Shown in pieces: positions 55,231 through 64,000 of a DNA stretch of 64,000 bases. A model generated the notes under the pieces. That model worked only from the letters and a program-made list of their open reading frames with translations. It had not been told where the DNA came from and made no database searches. Both the position numbers and the translations under genes were made by a program. This DNA comes from Bin80 sp965215475 (GTDB lineage Bacteria > Bacteroidota > Rhodothermia > Rhodothermales > Bin80). Position 1 is the first letter of the stretch. Each line of letters begins with the position of its first letter. Where the stretch lies: assembly GCA_965215475.1 (NCBI GenBank), contig OZ244061.1, positions 992,001 through 1,056,000 of the forward strand, read 5' to 3'.

Positions 55231-57213
55231 TTAATATGCCAATAGTTGCTCAAGTGCCTCCTTGATCCGTGCCTGAGCAGAAAAAATCTCCTTTTCCAAA
55301 TTGATCGAAAAAGGCACGGATGTATCCAGACCGGCGATCCGCATCGGCGGCGCATCCAAATATTCAAACCCCTCCTCTGCAATCCTTGCAGCAATCTCGG
55401 CACCAAAACCGCCCGTCATGGTCGCCTCATGTAAAACCAGAAGGCGTCCCGTCTTCTTCAAGGATCGCAGAACTATATCTTGATCCCAAGGCAACAGTGT
55501 ACGCAAATCAATCACCTCAATAGACACGTCCTTTTTCTTTTGCATGTGCGCTTCCTCCAAGGCCCACTGCACACAGAGCCCGTACGTAACCATCGTGACA
55601 TCCTCACCCGAATGCACACAAGTTGCTTTACCCAGAGGAATATCAAAGACAACATTTGGTACTAGACCACGCTGACTACGATAGAGATATTTATGCTCAA
55701 AATACAAGACCGGATTTGGATCTGAGATCGAAGCAAGAAGTAATCCTTTTGCATCATAGGGAGTGGATGGAACTACTACTTTCAATCCTGGAACATGACA
55801 GAACCATGCTTCCTTGGACTGCGAATGGAAAGGACCTGCACCTATATGCCCTCCGAAGGGAGCACGTATGGTTATATTTACCGGTGCATTCCACCGGTAA
55901 TGAGTCGTGGCCAGGTTATTCACAATCTGATTAAAGCCGCAAGAAATAAAGTCCGCGTACTGCATTTCTATGATCGGACGATAACCTTCCAGTGACAATC
56001 CTAAGGCAGCTCCCAGAATCCCACTTTCGATAATTGGGGTATTACGTACACGCGCAGATCCGAACGCTTCCAGAAATCCTTCCGAAGCCTTAAACACTCC
56101 GCCATACTCCGCTACATCCTGCCCCATCAGTAAGACGCGATCGTCTTTTTCCATTGCCTGTCGCATCGCCTCCGAGATCGCATCCACAAAGCGGAGTTCG
56201 GACTGCTTTCCCTCCGGCTCACGAAGCGGTTCGCTTCCCATGGCATACACCGCATTTTTTTCTTTGACAGGATTGCTTTCTACCAGAGGCTGAGCCAGCG
56301 CATACTCGGATGCAGCTTCCACGGATTCAGAAATTTCACTCCGCATCTGTTGCACTTCCTTGATAGAAATGACCTTCTTTTTGATCAACTTGGCGATGTA
56401 TTGATCAACTGGATCCTTTGCTTCCCATTCCTTGATCAGCGCTTTGGGCACGTACTTGATCCCGGAGGCTTCCTCATGGCCGCGCCGCCGAAATGTCTTC
56501 ATTTCAAGAAGCGTGGGACCTTTGCCTTCCCGCGCATGTGTAGCGGCGCTCCGGATCGCAGTCACTACGCTCAGTACATCGTTTCCATCGACGATAACTC
56601 CTGGAAACCCATACCCTAGTGCTGCGTCCGCCAGATTTACAATTGGAAGAGCTTCCTCAGTTGGTGTGGAGAGCCCATATCCGTTATTTTCGATAACAAA
56701 TAATACCGGCAATTCCCAGACTCCCGCCAGACTACAGGCTTCATGAAAATCCCCTTCTCTGGTAGCCCCTTCACCACAGAAGACCACCGCGATCTCTTGT
56801 GTGCCTCTGAGCTGAGCGGCTTGTGCGATCCCGCAGGCAACCGGTAACATTGCCCCCAAGTGAGAGATCATTCCCACAATACGTTTTTGTGGAAGTCCAA
56901 AATGAAAGGTCCGGTCTCGCCCCATAGTATAGCCCCCGGCTTTTCCCATGAGCTGACAGAATAGTGGTTGTAATGGCACCTCTCGTGTTGTCCAGACCCC
57001 CAGATTCCGATGTAATGGCAAAACCGTATCGATTTCCTCGAGTGCCCAAGTACAACCTACTGCAATCGCTTCCTGACCATATCCGCTGAACCATTTTGAA
57101 ATACGGTTATGGCGAATCAGGCGAAGCATGTGCTCCTCAATGATACGCGGAACCAGGAGTGCGTGAAGAAGCTCACGGAGCTCGCTGTGCGAAAATGGTT
57201 TGATCTGACTCAA
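55231..57213 (-). CDS. Fused alpha-beta E1 component of a 2-oxoacid dehydrogenase
   Basis: 660 residues joining E1 alpha (about 1-325) and E1 beta (about 335-660) in one chain. The alpha part has the thiamine pyrophosphate motif GEGATREGDFHEAC (147-160) ending in ENNGYG (Asn176-177), plus HRNLGV. The beta part has VLLMGQDVAEYGG, ESGILGAALGLSLEG, YADFISCGFNQIVNN and GAGPFHSQSKEAW. It decarboxylates branched-chain 2-oxoacids or pyruvate and passes the acyl group to a lipoyl E2, which is not in the window. Its start overlaps the stop of the upstream glycosylphosphotransferase gene by 4 bp, an unexpected pairing. Confidence 0.92.
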   Translation of the reverse strand: MSQIKPFSHSELRELLHALLVPRIIEEHMLRLIRHNRISKWFSGYGQEAIAVGCTWALEEIDTVLPLHRNLGVWTTREVPLQPLFCQLMGKAGGYTMGRDRTFHFGLPQKRIVGMISHLGAMLPVACGIAQAAQLRGTQEIAVVFCGEGATREGDFHEACSLAGVWELPVLFVIENNGYGLSTPTEEALPIVNLADAALGYGFPGVIVDGNDVLSVVTAIRSAATHAREGKGPTLLEMKTFRRRGHEEASGIKYVPKALIKEWEAKDPVDQYIAKLIKKKVISIKEVQQMRSEISESVEAASEYALAQPLVESNPVKEKNAVYAMGSEPLREPEGKQSELRFVDAISEAMRQAMEKDDRVLLMGQDVAEYGGVFKASEGFLEAFGSARVRNTPIIESGILGAALGLSLEGYRPIIEMQYADFISCGFNQIVNNLATTHYRWNAPVNITIRAPFGGHIGAGPFHSQSKEAWFCHVPGLKVVVPSTPYDAKGLLLASISDPNPVLYFEHKYLYRSQRGLVPNVVFDIPLGKATCVHSGEDVTMVTYGLCVQWALEEAHMQKKKDVSIEVIDLRTLLPWDQDIVLRSLKKTGRLLVLHEATMTGGFGAEIAARIAEEGFEYLDAPPMRIAGLDTSVPFSINLEKEIFSAQARIKEALEQLLAY

Positions 57214-58628
57214 TGACCGCCTCCAGACACGACGGCCTTTAGAGTCCGAAACAAAATTTTCAAATCCATTCGCAAGCTCATATTTTCAATGTAATACAAG
57301 TCAAACTTCACCTTTTGTTGTACATCTTCCAGGGAACTGTCATAGTGCCACATCACCTGAGCCCAGCCCGTAATCCCGGGCTTTATACGGTGTCTACGAT
57401 TATACAGTGGTACTTTACCGATCAATTTCTCTACGAAATACGGCCTCTCGGGTCGAGGACCAACCAGACTCATATCCCCACGCAAAACATTCCATAGCTG
57501 TGGGATTTCGTCAAGGCGAGTCTTTCGGAGCCAACGACCAACCGATGTATAGCGCGAGTCATCCTTGGATGCCCATATCGGTCCTGTTTCTGCCTCTGCA
57601 TCGATCTGCATCGTTCTGAATTTGTACATTATAAATGCTCGCCCTTTTTTTCCTACCCGTTTCTGCCTGTAGATTGCGCCTCCCTTTGAGGTCATCTTCA
57701 CAGCAATAGAGATTCCGATCCAGAGTGGCATTCCAATCGCCAGAATGGCCATTGCGACAAAAAGATCCATCAAGCGCTTCGTATACTGCTCCCAAACCGG
57801 CATTGGAGTCGACAACACTTCGATGAGAGGCAATCCGTAAATGTGTTCTGTGCGCGCCATACCACCAATTACGGAATAGAAATCCGGTACGATTTTTAGA
57901 GATACATTTTTCCCATCACAGAGTCCCAGAACCTCTGCAAGCTCCTGATGATCCTGAGATCCTAGTGCAATCAAAACATCACGAACCTGCAGCTCATCAA
58001 TCATATCGGGAAGTCGTTCAATGGCATGAACCATTTCTCCGTTTTCTGATTCAGACCCGTTATGGGGTTCCTCACCTTGATGACTTAACCGCACCGCTCC
58101 GACGATCTGCAGACCGGCAGCCGGGTATTTTGCAACATCTTGATATAACTTCTCAACTTGTTCTCGCCACCCGACTACCAATGCTCGGTGAGTTCCATAC
58201 CCTCGCAGAATTAATGCTTTTTGAATTGATCGGACAAAAATCCGTCCAGATACTACTATCCCAAGTACGGATGCCCAATAGAGTGAGAATGTAGATAGAC
58301 TCCCTCCGGTTTCCAGCGTATCAATGAAGATGCTAAAGACAAGAATCAGGACTCCCACCGTAATTACTTTTGCTAATGAGACAATCTCATCAATCCGACT
58401 GGCCGCATGTCGTTCACGATACATACCGGCAAACAGGAGCATAATGATCCAAAAGATAGAAAGTGCCAACGAGGCGTACAAAGGGTATATGGTTTGTCCC
58501 TCTACGCCTGTAAAGCCAAGAATATGAAAATTCTCGGGGAATCGGAGCCTCAAGAAAACGATACAGGAGGATGCCACCGCGATGATGTCAACGGTAATCA
58601 GAACAATAAATTCAAGCCTTCTGGACAT
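57210..58628 (-). CDS. Polyprenyl-phosphate glycosylphosphotransferase (exopolysaccharide initiation)
   Basis: 472 residues. Four to five TM helices lie within about 10-130, then a nucleotide-binding-like cytoplasmic domain (ALVVGWREQ, VRDVLIALGSQDHQ), a further TM hairpin (MDLFVAMAILAIGMPLW, about 290) and the catalytic C-terminus with KRVGKKGRAFIMYKFRTM, RKTRLDEIPQLWNVLRGD, MSLVGPRPERP and KPGITGWAQV. It transfers a sugar-1-phosphate to undecaprenyl phosphate and starts polysaccharide synthesis at the inner membrane. The Wzi gene lies divergently upstream, which supports the role. Confidence 0.93.
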   Translation of the reverse strand: MSRRLEFIVLITVDIIAVASSCIVFLRLRFPENFHILGFTGVEGQTIYPLYASLALSIFWIIMLLFAGMYRERHAASRIDEIVSLAKVITVGVLILVFSIFIDTLETGGSLSTFSLYWASVLGIVVSGRIFVRSIQKALILRGYGTHRALVVGWREQVEKLYQDVAKYPAAGLQIVGAVRLSHQGEEPHNGSESENGEMVHAIERLPDMIDELQVRDVLIALGSQDHQELAEVLGLCDGKNVSLKIVPDFYSVIGGMARTEHIYGLPLIEVLSTPMPVWEQYTKRLMDLFVAMAILAIGMPLWIGISIAVKMTSKGGAIYRQKRVGKKGRAFIMYKFRTMQIDAEAETGPIWASKDDSRYTSVGRWLRKTRLDEIPQLWNVLRGDMSLVGPRPERPYFVEKLIGKVPLYNRRHRIKPGITGWAQVMWHYDSSLEDVQQKVKFDLYYIENMSLRMDLKILFRTLKAVVSGGGH

Positions 58629-58964
58629 CCATTAAGCAAATTTCGGTAGAGTTATACCCAAGCACTCCCCTTCTAGTGCCCATATGAACCATACTTCCAT
58701 GAAATCACCAGAACCACTCATAATCATGGATATATTCAAGGAACAATACAACTATAGTGCGTAATTTGGAGTATTGAGTGGAATGGTCAAAGGATTATGA
58801 ACTTCAAACTTCTGGCTCAATATTTCTAAATCACGATAAGCTCATAAATTGATGTATCAAGAACGCATCGTTCCGAAATGATTCCTATTGTACGCAGTGA
58901 ACAATATAGCTATCCTATGTTCAGTCGTAGGTCATACTCCATGCTATGCCCCGCTTTGCATTAA
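58629..58964. promoter_or_regulatory. Divergent intergenic region
   Basis: 336 bp between the glycosylphosphotransferase gene (minus) and the Wzi gene (plus). No gene is seen. It probably carries promoters for both directions, but no clear consensus was identified. Confidence 0.4.
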
Positions 58965-58985
58965 TTGGATTTTTCAGAGACAGAG

Positions 58986-60590
58986 ATGAAGTGTATGAAT
59001 GAATTCACACTGAAGATGTTTTTATATCGCTACTCATTCTGGTGCTATGTACTTCTTTGTATGACGCTTGCCGGACTGTTTATGATACCAACCCGTCCAG
59101 CACTGGCTCAGGGAAATCGTCTACTTCCTACCAGTGATCAGGCCTACGAATATATTGTTCGGCTTCAACGCCGGGGGCATTTACTGGATTTGAATCCCAC
59201 ATCTCTCCCCTATCGAAGAAATGAGATCTGGGATGCATTGAGTCGAATAGACACTACGATACTGAACCGTTCTGAACTGCACTGGATAAATCTCCTGCGT
59301 CAAAAACTTAGTCCACCACAAAATCCTGATAATCAAGCTTTCGTGGGCTATACCTTTATGTTGGGGACAGATGTAATCAACAGTGACCGTATTGATCCGA
59401 TCCGCCCCAAAGGGGATGACGTCAATTTCTATTGGCACGGCACCGTGGTAAGTGGTTACTTAGCTGCCGGACCTGCGGTGGCAGAAATGTCTCTTTTTCA
59501 CAGTCGCTACTATGACAGGGACCCCGATGGTATCGATACTGGACTGCGCCTGATGGCACGAAGCGAACATTCTTACGTTGGTTGGAACCACCGCTGGTTA
59601 TCTGCCTACATTGGGCGATGGGATCTGCATTGGGGATCCACTGGGGATGCCTCAACGGTAATCAGTAGCAATGCTCGAAGTCGCGATCAAGTATTTTTGC
59701 GGATTGGAGGAAATCGGGCATCCGTGACCGCTGTACTGAGCGAGCTCGACAGTGCGATTGATGGACAATACTATACCGGGCGGGCAGCTGACGATTCCGT
59801 CAAATTCGGTAGCACCCGTAGATTCCACGCTGCCCACCGCTGGGATTATCGTCCGTCCAAAAAATTCATGCTCAGCTTCATGGAATCCGCAATTTATTCG
59901 GGACCTGGTGCATCACTCTCATTGAAATATCTTAACCCTGTCAATCCATTTACGTTCGTTGTCGATAACGTCCCTAAAAATGATGATAACAATGGTTTTC
60001 TAGCCGGACTCTTGTGGGCGCAGTTTCAACGTCTGACAATTCAGGGGCAATTTATGGTCGATGATATTCGTCTCCAGTCGAATACAGGACCTGAAAGCAT
60101 TACCTTTGCTCTGACTGGTTCGGCGGTCTATGCTCTAGCAAAAGCAGACTTGAAGTTGACTCTGGAAACCGTGACATCAAGAGCCTACAATGCTCCTCAA
60201 ATTGAGGGGCAATATATCCATCTGAATCGAGGCCTCGCAACTCAGTTCAGTGACTATGTGCATACATCTTTATTTCTTGAATTTTATATGGATCAACAAG
60301 CGAAGGGACTACGACTGGGGCCGAAAGTAGATCTATTGCTTCAAGGAGAGCGGGATATGCGTCAACCATTCCCCGGGAAATCAGAATCTGTTCGTAACCT
60401 TTTGGACGGTAATGTAGAGCGTACTTTTCGAGGATCCATGAGACTCACCTACCAACCTAAACACTGGTGGTGGATTGCTGCGGATGGAGGCTATAACGTA
60501 ACTGGTAACCAAAATCACCGGTTCATTGGACTGATCAATGCCGGGATCCTGCTCACATTGGATCGGACCATCAAATTCTGGGATTCGTGA
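58986..60590 (+). CDS. Wzi-family capsule assembly outer-membrane protein
   Basis: 534 residues from the ATG at 58986; an ATG at 58995 is also possible, and a TTG at 58965 seems less likely. A signal peptide ends RPALAQG. The beta-barrel shows alternating strands and Wzi motifs: WLSAYIGRWDLHWG, YLNPVNPFTFVVDNVP, NGFLAGLLWAQF. Wzi proteins bind capsule or exopolysaccharide at the outer membrane. The gene is followed by two outer-membrane-type genes with overlaps, so these three are one operon. Confidence 0.85.
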   Translation: MKCMNEFTLKMFLYRYSFWCYVLLCMTLAGLFMIPTRPALAQGNRLLPTSDQAYEYIVRLQRRGHLLDLNPTSLPYRRNEIWDALSRIDTTILNRSELHWINLLRQKLSPPQNPDNQAFVGYTFMLGTDVINSDRIDPIRPKGDDVNFYWHGTVVSGYLAAGPAVAEMSLFHSRYYDRDPDGIDTGLRLMARSEHSYVGWNHRWLSAYIGRWDLHWGSTGDASTVISSNARSRDQVFLRIGGNRASVTAVLSELDSAIDGQYYTGRAADDSVKFGSTRRFHAAHRWDYRPSKKFMLSFMESAIYSGPGASLSLKYLNPVNPFTFVVDNVPKNDDNNGFLAGLLWAQFQRLTIQGQFMVDDIRLQSNTGPESITFALTGSAVYALAKADLKLTLETVTSRAYNAPQIEGQYIHLNRGLATQFSDYVHTSLFLEFYMDQQAKGLRLGPKVDLLLQGERDMRQPFPGKSESVRNLLDGNVERTFRGSMRLTYQPKHWWWIAADGGYNVTGNQNHRFIGLINAGILLTLDRTIKFWDS

Positions 60591-61156
60591 GAAGCATTCT
60601 GATCTCTTTTTCCTTGGCCTTCATTATTGCTGATTGTCTTGGACAAACCCCTTTCAGTAAGCTAGAACTCCGTGTCCAAGGAAGTCAAAATGTGAATCGA
60701 ACCCTTCTTCACGATTACTGGCATTCTGCGAACGGAATAAAAATCTCTGCATCCACGCCATTTTATGCGGGAGACTGGGAACTCAACGTAGGGATTCACC
60801 GCTTCACCCCCTCTGCGGAAGTTCCTGGATTTGGAGCTCTCTGGATCAGTTCTGGCTGGAGGCTTCAAATTCCAATAAATCATTCAATTCAACTCAAGCC
60901 GGGGATTGGATTTGGGAATTACCGAATGTCATTTGATGAATCTGTTACCCAATATGCTGGAGAAAGACGTGAAAGTGACTTTGTCGGTAGCCTTGGGCTA
61001 GTGGCTTCTCTCGATATTAGTCGTGAGTGGTTTTTGTTTGGCCAAGCCGAGTACCTTCGCGTCCAGACTCACCCCTTGATGCATCTATGGTTCCTTTCTG
61101 TGGGGCTTGGGCTCCGGATAAACACAGGAAAATTCCTGCAGACCTTTCTGGAATAA
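60587..61156 (+). CDS. Small outer-membrane beta-barrel-like protein
   Basis: 189 residues from a GTG at 60587, overlapping the Wzi stop by 4 bp. A signal peptide (IADCLGQ, possibly a lipobox Cys17) is followed by amphipathic strands: GIKISASTPFYAGDWELNVG, LQIPINHSIQLKPGIGFG, FVGSLGLVASLDIS and FLSVGLGLRIN. The pattern fits an 8-stranded barrel, but no family is assigned. Confidence 0.65.
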   Translation: MRSILISFSLAFIIADCLGQTPFSKLELRVQGSQNVNRTLLHDYWHSANGIKISASTPFYAGDWELNVGIHRFTPSAEVPGFGALWISSGWRLQIPINHSIQLKPGIGFGNYRMSFDESVTQYAGERRESDFVGSLGLVASLDISREWFLFGQAEYLRVQTHPLMHLWFLSVGLGLRINTGKFLQTFLE

Positions 61157-63063
61157 TGTATTATTGGTGGAAACCCTGTTTCTGTATCCTTTTTGCATTA
61201 GGCTCCGGTATCTTCAGCACCAAGGCCCAAGTATTCACTGCAGATGATCTTGTCAGGGCAGGTGTGACCCGACTGAGCGATATTCTGGAGCTTGTAGATG
61301 ACTGGGTTGGTAGCTCAACCGAGGGATATCACTGGACGATTGCCCCCTTAGGTACTTCTTGGGAGGTCAGCCCTGACTGGCATCTATTCATTGATGATCA
61401 ACCGATCCACCTACAAGCTCTAAATCATCAAAGCCTCAACGCGCTTCCTCTGACCATTACAGAGATTTGCAAAGTGCAACTGCATGCATATCCGGTAGTC
61501 GTCCATGGAGTTCTGGCTTCCGGTGGCGCCATTCAAATCACCCGATGCGCCCTTCAAAACGGGGTTACCCTCGCAGGACAATTGAGTGCAGGCAATGAGA
61601 CGGGAGATCCCGGCCCGTACCGGTATACGAATTTTGCAGGTTCAAATGTGGATCGCACAGGCCCCACGATCCATAGTAACTTGGCGGCTTCTTCCAACGA
61701 TTGGCTGATTCGGCTTACCGGATCTATAGATGAACACCATGCAACCGATCCTCGTATTCGCCCGAGAGTACTCCAGCTCTATCAAGGTGAAAAAGATGCA
61801 CGCATTCTTCACAGGGCACTGGGACTTGATGCCAGATTCCTAAACCTCAGGGTCAGCGGGGGAATTAGCCGAGTGGACGACTTAGCGTTCCTTCCCTTCA
61901 TGGGGAGAGAGATACCCCTGAACCATGAAAACTCATTTGTGACGACATCCTTTTTTTTTCATCAATTCAGATATTTATTGTCAGGTAATGTAATTGCATT
62001 TAGTACGCGACCCAACCCAGAGTTGGTGTCCGTTGAATTTACGAAAAGGCAATTACGGGCAGGTGCGTATCGTCAAGTATCCATCCTAAGGACATCCAAA
62101 ATTGAGTATGGCATCAATGCTACGGTGACCGATGCACGCTCTCAATTCGCTCAAACACGTGATCAATTGGCATCCTTGCGTATGGATGCCACCTTAAAAC
62201 CTGACCTCCTACCTCCCTTCAAGATGAAGACCCTAGCAGCATTCGTACTTGATGACGGCGTAGGAGGGTACGAGTGGTTTACTCATGCAGTTCATGAAGA
62301 AATCGGGGTACATGTACGCCTTCTAATTCGACACAGGGCACCAGCTTCCAAAAGCGATTTTGTTTACTGGATTATGCGGGGGCACCACCCTGGAGGTGCC
62401 GAGTTCCGTTTCCAGCCCTTGGACCTATCCAGACGGGAGACCCTATACTCTGCTGACCTGGGCTGGACGACAGGAAGTCGAATCAGACTACAGTTCAGTG
62501 GTGGGGTGCGCAGATTCAAGAATTCTTTGCGCCCACTCACCGAATTTTCATTGGACTCAACCCGAACCTCTCTGCAAACCATAACCAGCATCGCGTCTAC
62601 ATCGGGAAGTATTGCTCGCACGAGCCTACAGGTTCATTACTCTTTGAGTCGGCAGTTTATACTCAAAATCCACGGCACCTACGCTTATCCTTGGTCCAGC
62701 ATGCATACGTTTCGTGATGCATGGCATCATCGCCTGCAAGTAGGTATGCGAGGAGAATTCCGCCCTAATGACCGGTTCAGTCTGGATCTGCGGTTTCGCT
62801 ATGTAGGTGCGCGTACCTGGTATGCATTCGAGAGAGCTTCCCATGAAAATCCGGAGTATTATACGATGCAACTGCCTGGCACGGCTCACCTTCACCTGAC
62901 TGCACAAAAAAGATTCTGGGGAAACCGACTTCGCGTAAGTGCCACCATGCGAAACCTACTGGATCATCCCCATATCTCTCACCCCGCGGGTGCCCGAACA
63001 CGTGCGTCATTTCACGTGAATCTGTACTATTTATTCGGGACTCGAAATACTGGATTGCCTTGA
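61156..63063 (+). CDS. TonB-dependent-receptor-like outer-membrane protein
   Basis: 635 residues from the ATG at 61156, overlapping the previous stop (TAATG). A longer frame from 61027 lies over the previous gene. A signal peptide ends STKAQV. Residues about 28-150 resemble a plug domain (TADDLVRAGVTRLSDILELV, GVLASGGAIQIT). The rest alternates strands as in a 22-strand barrel and ends in aromatic VNLYYLF, the usual outer-membrane C-terminus. No TonB box was clearly seen, so it may be a reduced receptor. It probably belongs with the polysaccharide cluster. Confidence 0.7.
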   Translation: MYYWWKPCFCILFALGSGIFSTKAQVFTADDLVRAGVTRLSDILELVDDWVGSSTEGYHWTIAPLGTSWEVSPDWHLFIDDQPIHLQALNHQSLNALPLTITEICKVQLHAYPVVVHGVLASGGAIQITRCALQNGVTLAGQLSAGNETGDPGPYRYTNFAGSNVDRTGPTIHSNLAASSNDWLIRLTGSIDEHHATDPRIRPRVLQLYQGEKDARILHRALGLDARFLNLRVSGGISRVDDLAFLPFMGREIPLNHENSFVTTSFFFHQFRYLLSGNVIAFSTRPNPELVSVEFTKRQLRAGAYRQVSILRTSKIEYGINATVTDARSQFAQTRDQLASLRMDATLKPDLLPPFKMKTLAAFVLDDGVGGYEWFTHAVHEEIGVHVRLLIRHRAPASKSDFVYWIMRGHHPGGAEFRFQPLDLSRRETLYSADLGWTTGSRIRLQFSGGVRRFKNSLRPLTEFSLDSTRTSLQTITSIASTSGSIARTSLQVHYSLSRQFILKIHGTYAYPWSSMHTFRDAWHHRLQVGMRGEFRPNDRFSLDLRFRYVGARTWYAFERASHENPEYYTMQLPGTAHLHLTAQKRFWGNRLRVSATMRNLLDHPHISHPAGARTRASFHVNLYYLFGTRNTGLP

Positions 63064-63225
63064 TTTTCTCCAATGGGGTCCACGAAAAAATGAAACTTGG
63101 TATGGGGCCTCATATCAAATCTGATGACTTCTATGATGACCCGTATAATTTGAACTCGTATATCATGGAGCAAATTTAAAATTCTTGGTAATGAACCTTA
63201 TATATTTTCAAGAACTCTTCTAATC

Positions 63226-64000
63226 CTACAATTCAGCAAATGGGATTGCAGTTACACCTTTCCCCAAGGGCAATCTTTTATCACCTGGATGGACGATATA
63301 TCCAGGTAGGATCAATTCTCCTAAGTCCTTTTGAAGCATGTGAATCCTGGATGCCATCGAAGGATTTGGAGTTGCTGAGAGCTTGACTTCAATTGGAATG
63401 ATGCCTTCCTGTGTACTCACTAAAAAATCAATTTCCGACCCAGCAAACGTTCTCCAAAAGTAGATTTGAGGCTGGATTCCCATGTGGGTTAGCGTTCTAA
63501 ATATCTCAGACAGAACTGCAGTCTCAAAAATAGCTCCTCCCATTGGTCCAGCGGCAGCATGGTCAGGATCTTTTAGACCCACCAAATGACAGAGCGTCCC
63601 TACATCGGAAAAGAACACCTTTGGAGTTTTCACGAGTCGTTTACCAATGTTCGTAGGATAGGGCCGTAACACCATGATTTGATACGTCGACTCAAGAATA
63701 GAAAGCCATGCCTTGATGGTATTTACAGCAACCCCAAGGTCACGACTTAAATTCGTCATATTCAACAACTGACCACTCCTTGCTGCTAAGGCACACAAAA
63801 ATATCTGATACTGAGTTAGATCACCTACTTGGCGCAGTGAACGAACATCCCGCTCCAAATATGTCTGAATATAGCTTGAGTGCCATAGGAACGTATCCCG
63901 ATGAGGACTCGATACTAATTCTGGATAACCACCCCGAATAAAACTTTGCCACAGTTGACCAAATCCCTGTAAATTTTTGGACTCGGGACTGTGTTTATGT
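63226..64000 (-). CDS. DUF4143-type AAA ATPase, C-terminal part (runs off the window)
   Basis: The frame is open from the stop at 63226 to the window edge; a TTG at 63858 is not the start because SFIRGGYPEL and SYIQTYLERDVR continue upstream in frame. These, with NLSRDLGVAVNTIKAWLSIL (helix-turn-helix-like), PKVFFSDVGTLCHLVGL, GAIFETAVLSEI and FWRTFAGSEIDFLV...PIEVKLS, match the C-terminal half of the AAA_14/DUF4143 family. The last part is a nuclease-like fold (ExD...ExK pattern). The Walker motifs lie outside the window. Role unknown. Confidence 0.85.
   Translation of the reverse strand, partial: HKHSPESKNLQGFGQLWQSFIRGGYPELVSSPHRDTFLWHSSYIQTYLERDVRSLRQVGDLTQYQIFLCALAARSGQLLNMTNLSRDLGVAVNTIKAWLSILESTYQIMVLRPYPTNIGKRLVKTPKVFFSDVGTLCHLVGLKDPDHAAAGPMGGAIFETAVLSEIFRTLTHMGIQPQIYFWRTFAGSEIDFLVSTQEGIIPIEVKLSATPNPSMASRIHMLQKDLGELILPGYIVHPGDKRLPLGKGVTAIPFAEL

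Overview
The window looks like a chromosome segment from a Bacteroidota-related bacterium, possibly Rhodothermota or Balneolota. The reasons are a secreted glycosidase ending in a type IX secretion (Por) sorting domain, a fused 2-oxoacid dehydrogenase E1, a class II ribonucleotide reductase, YVTN and FG-GAP surface proteins, and several lipoproteins. The genus cannot be fixed from the sequence alone. No rRNA, tRNA or CRISPR array was recognised.

Layout. 1-3.3 kb holds secreted beta-propeller and FG-GAP proteins. 3.3-5.5 kb is a sparse stretch with an HNH remnant, a small membrane protein and a solitary adenine methylase. 5.7-22.8 kb is mostly housekeeping: nrdJ, CCA-adding enzyme, spondin/GH5 glycosidase, ferredoxin, two tandem serine hydrolases, FmdB-like protein, tpiA, a thioredoxin-fold protein, gatB, bcp and a SprT-like metalloprotease.

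22.8-43.2 kb is the most unusual part: about 20 kb on the minus strand in three blocks. Block A (23.0-32.7 kb) has two Ser/Thr kinases, a MotA/TolQ-type channel, an FHA protein, a PP2C phosphatase, a periplasmic pseudoprotease-TM-FHA receptor and a membrane-anchored VWA protein. Block B (33.0-37.4 kb) has a ZorB-like OmpA/MotB protein, a ZorA-like MotA protein with a long coiled-coil tail, a lipoprotein and two small proteins. Block C (37.6-43.0 kb) has a 1642-residue protein that joins a tubulin/FtsZ-like domain to an actin/Hsp70-like ATPase domain, plus a small membrane lipoprotein. An 86-88 bp palindromic element lies at the downstream edge of each block and once more upstream of block C. 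Block A is bounded by 157-bp direct repeats that carry the 3' end of the SprT-like gene. I read this as a candidate envelope-spanning, ion-driven and phospho-regulated conflict or stress system; that function is inference.

43.5-55.2 kb is a mobile-element graveyard: a transposase gene split by a group II intron that is itself split by an IS4-type element with a 13-bp target duplication, an ISAzo13-type element inside an AAA ATPase gene, an IS1634-type element, a coiled-coil membrane protein built from 21-bp repeats, and a DNA methylase C-terminal fragment. A 36-bp direct repeat lies at 48.4 and 55.2 kb. 55.2-63.1 kb holds the E1 fusion and an exopolysaccharide/outer-membrane cluster (glycosylphosphotransferase, Wzi, beta-barrel, TonB-receptor-like). 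The window ends inside a DUF4143-type ATPase gene.
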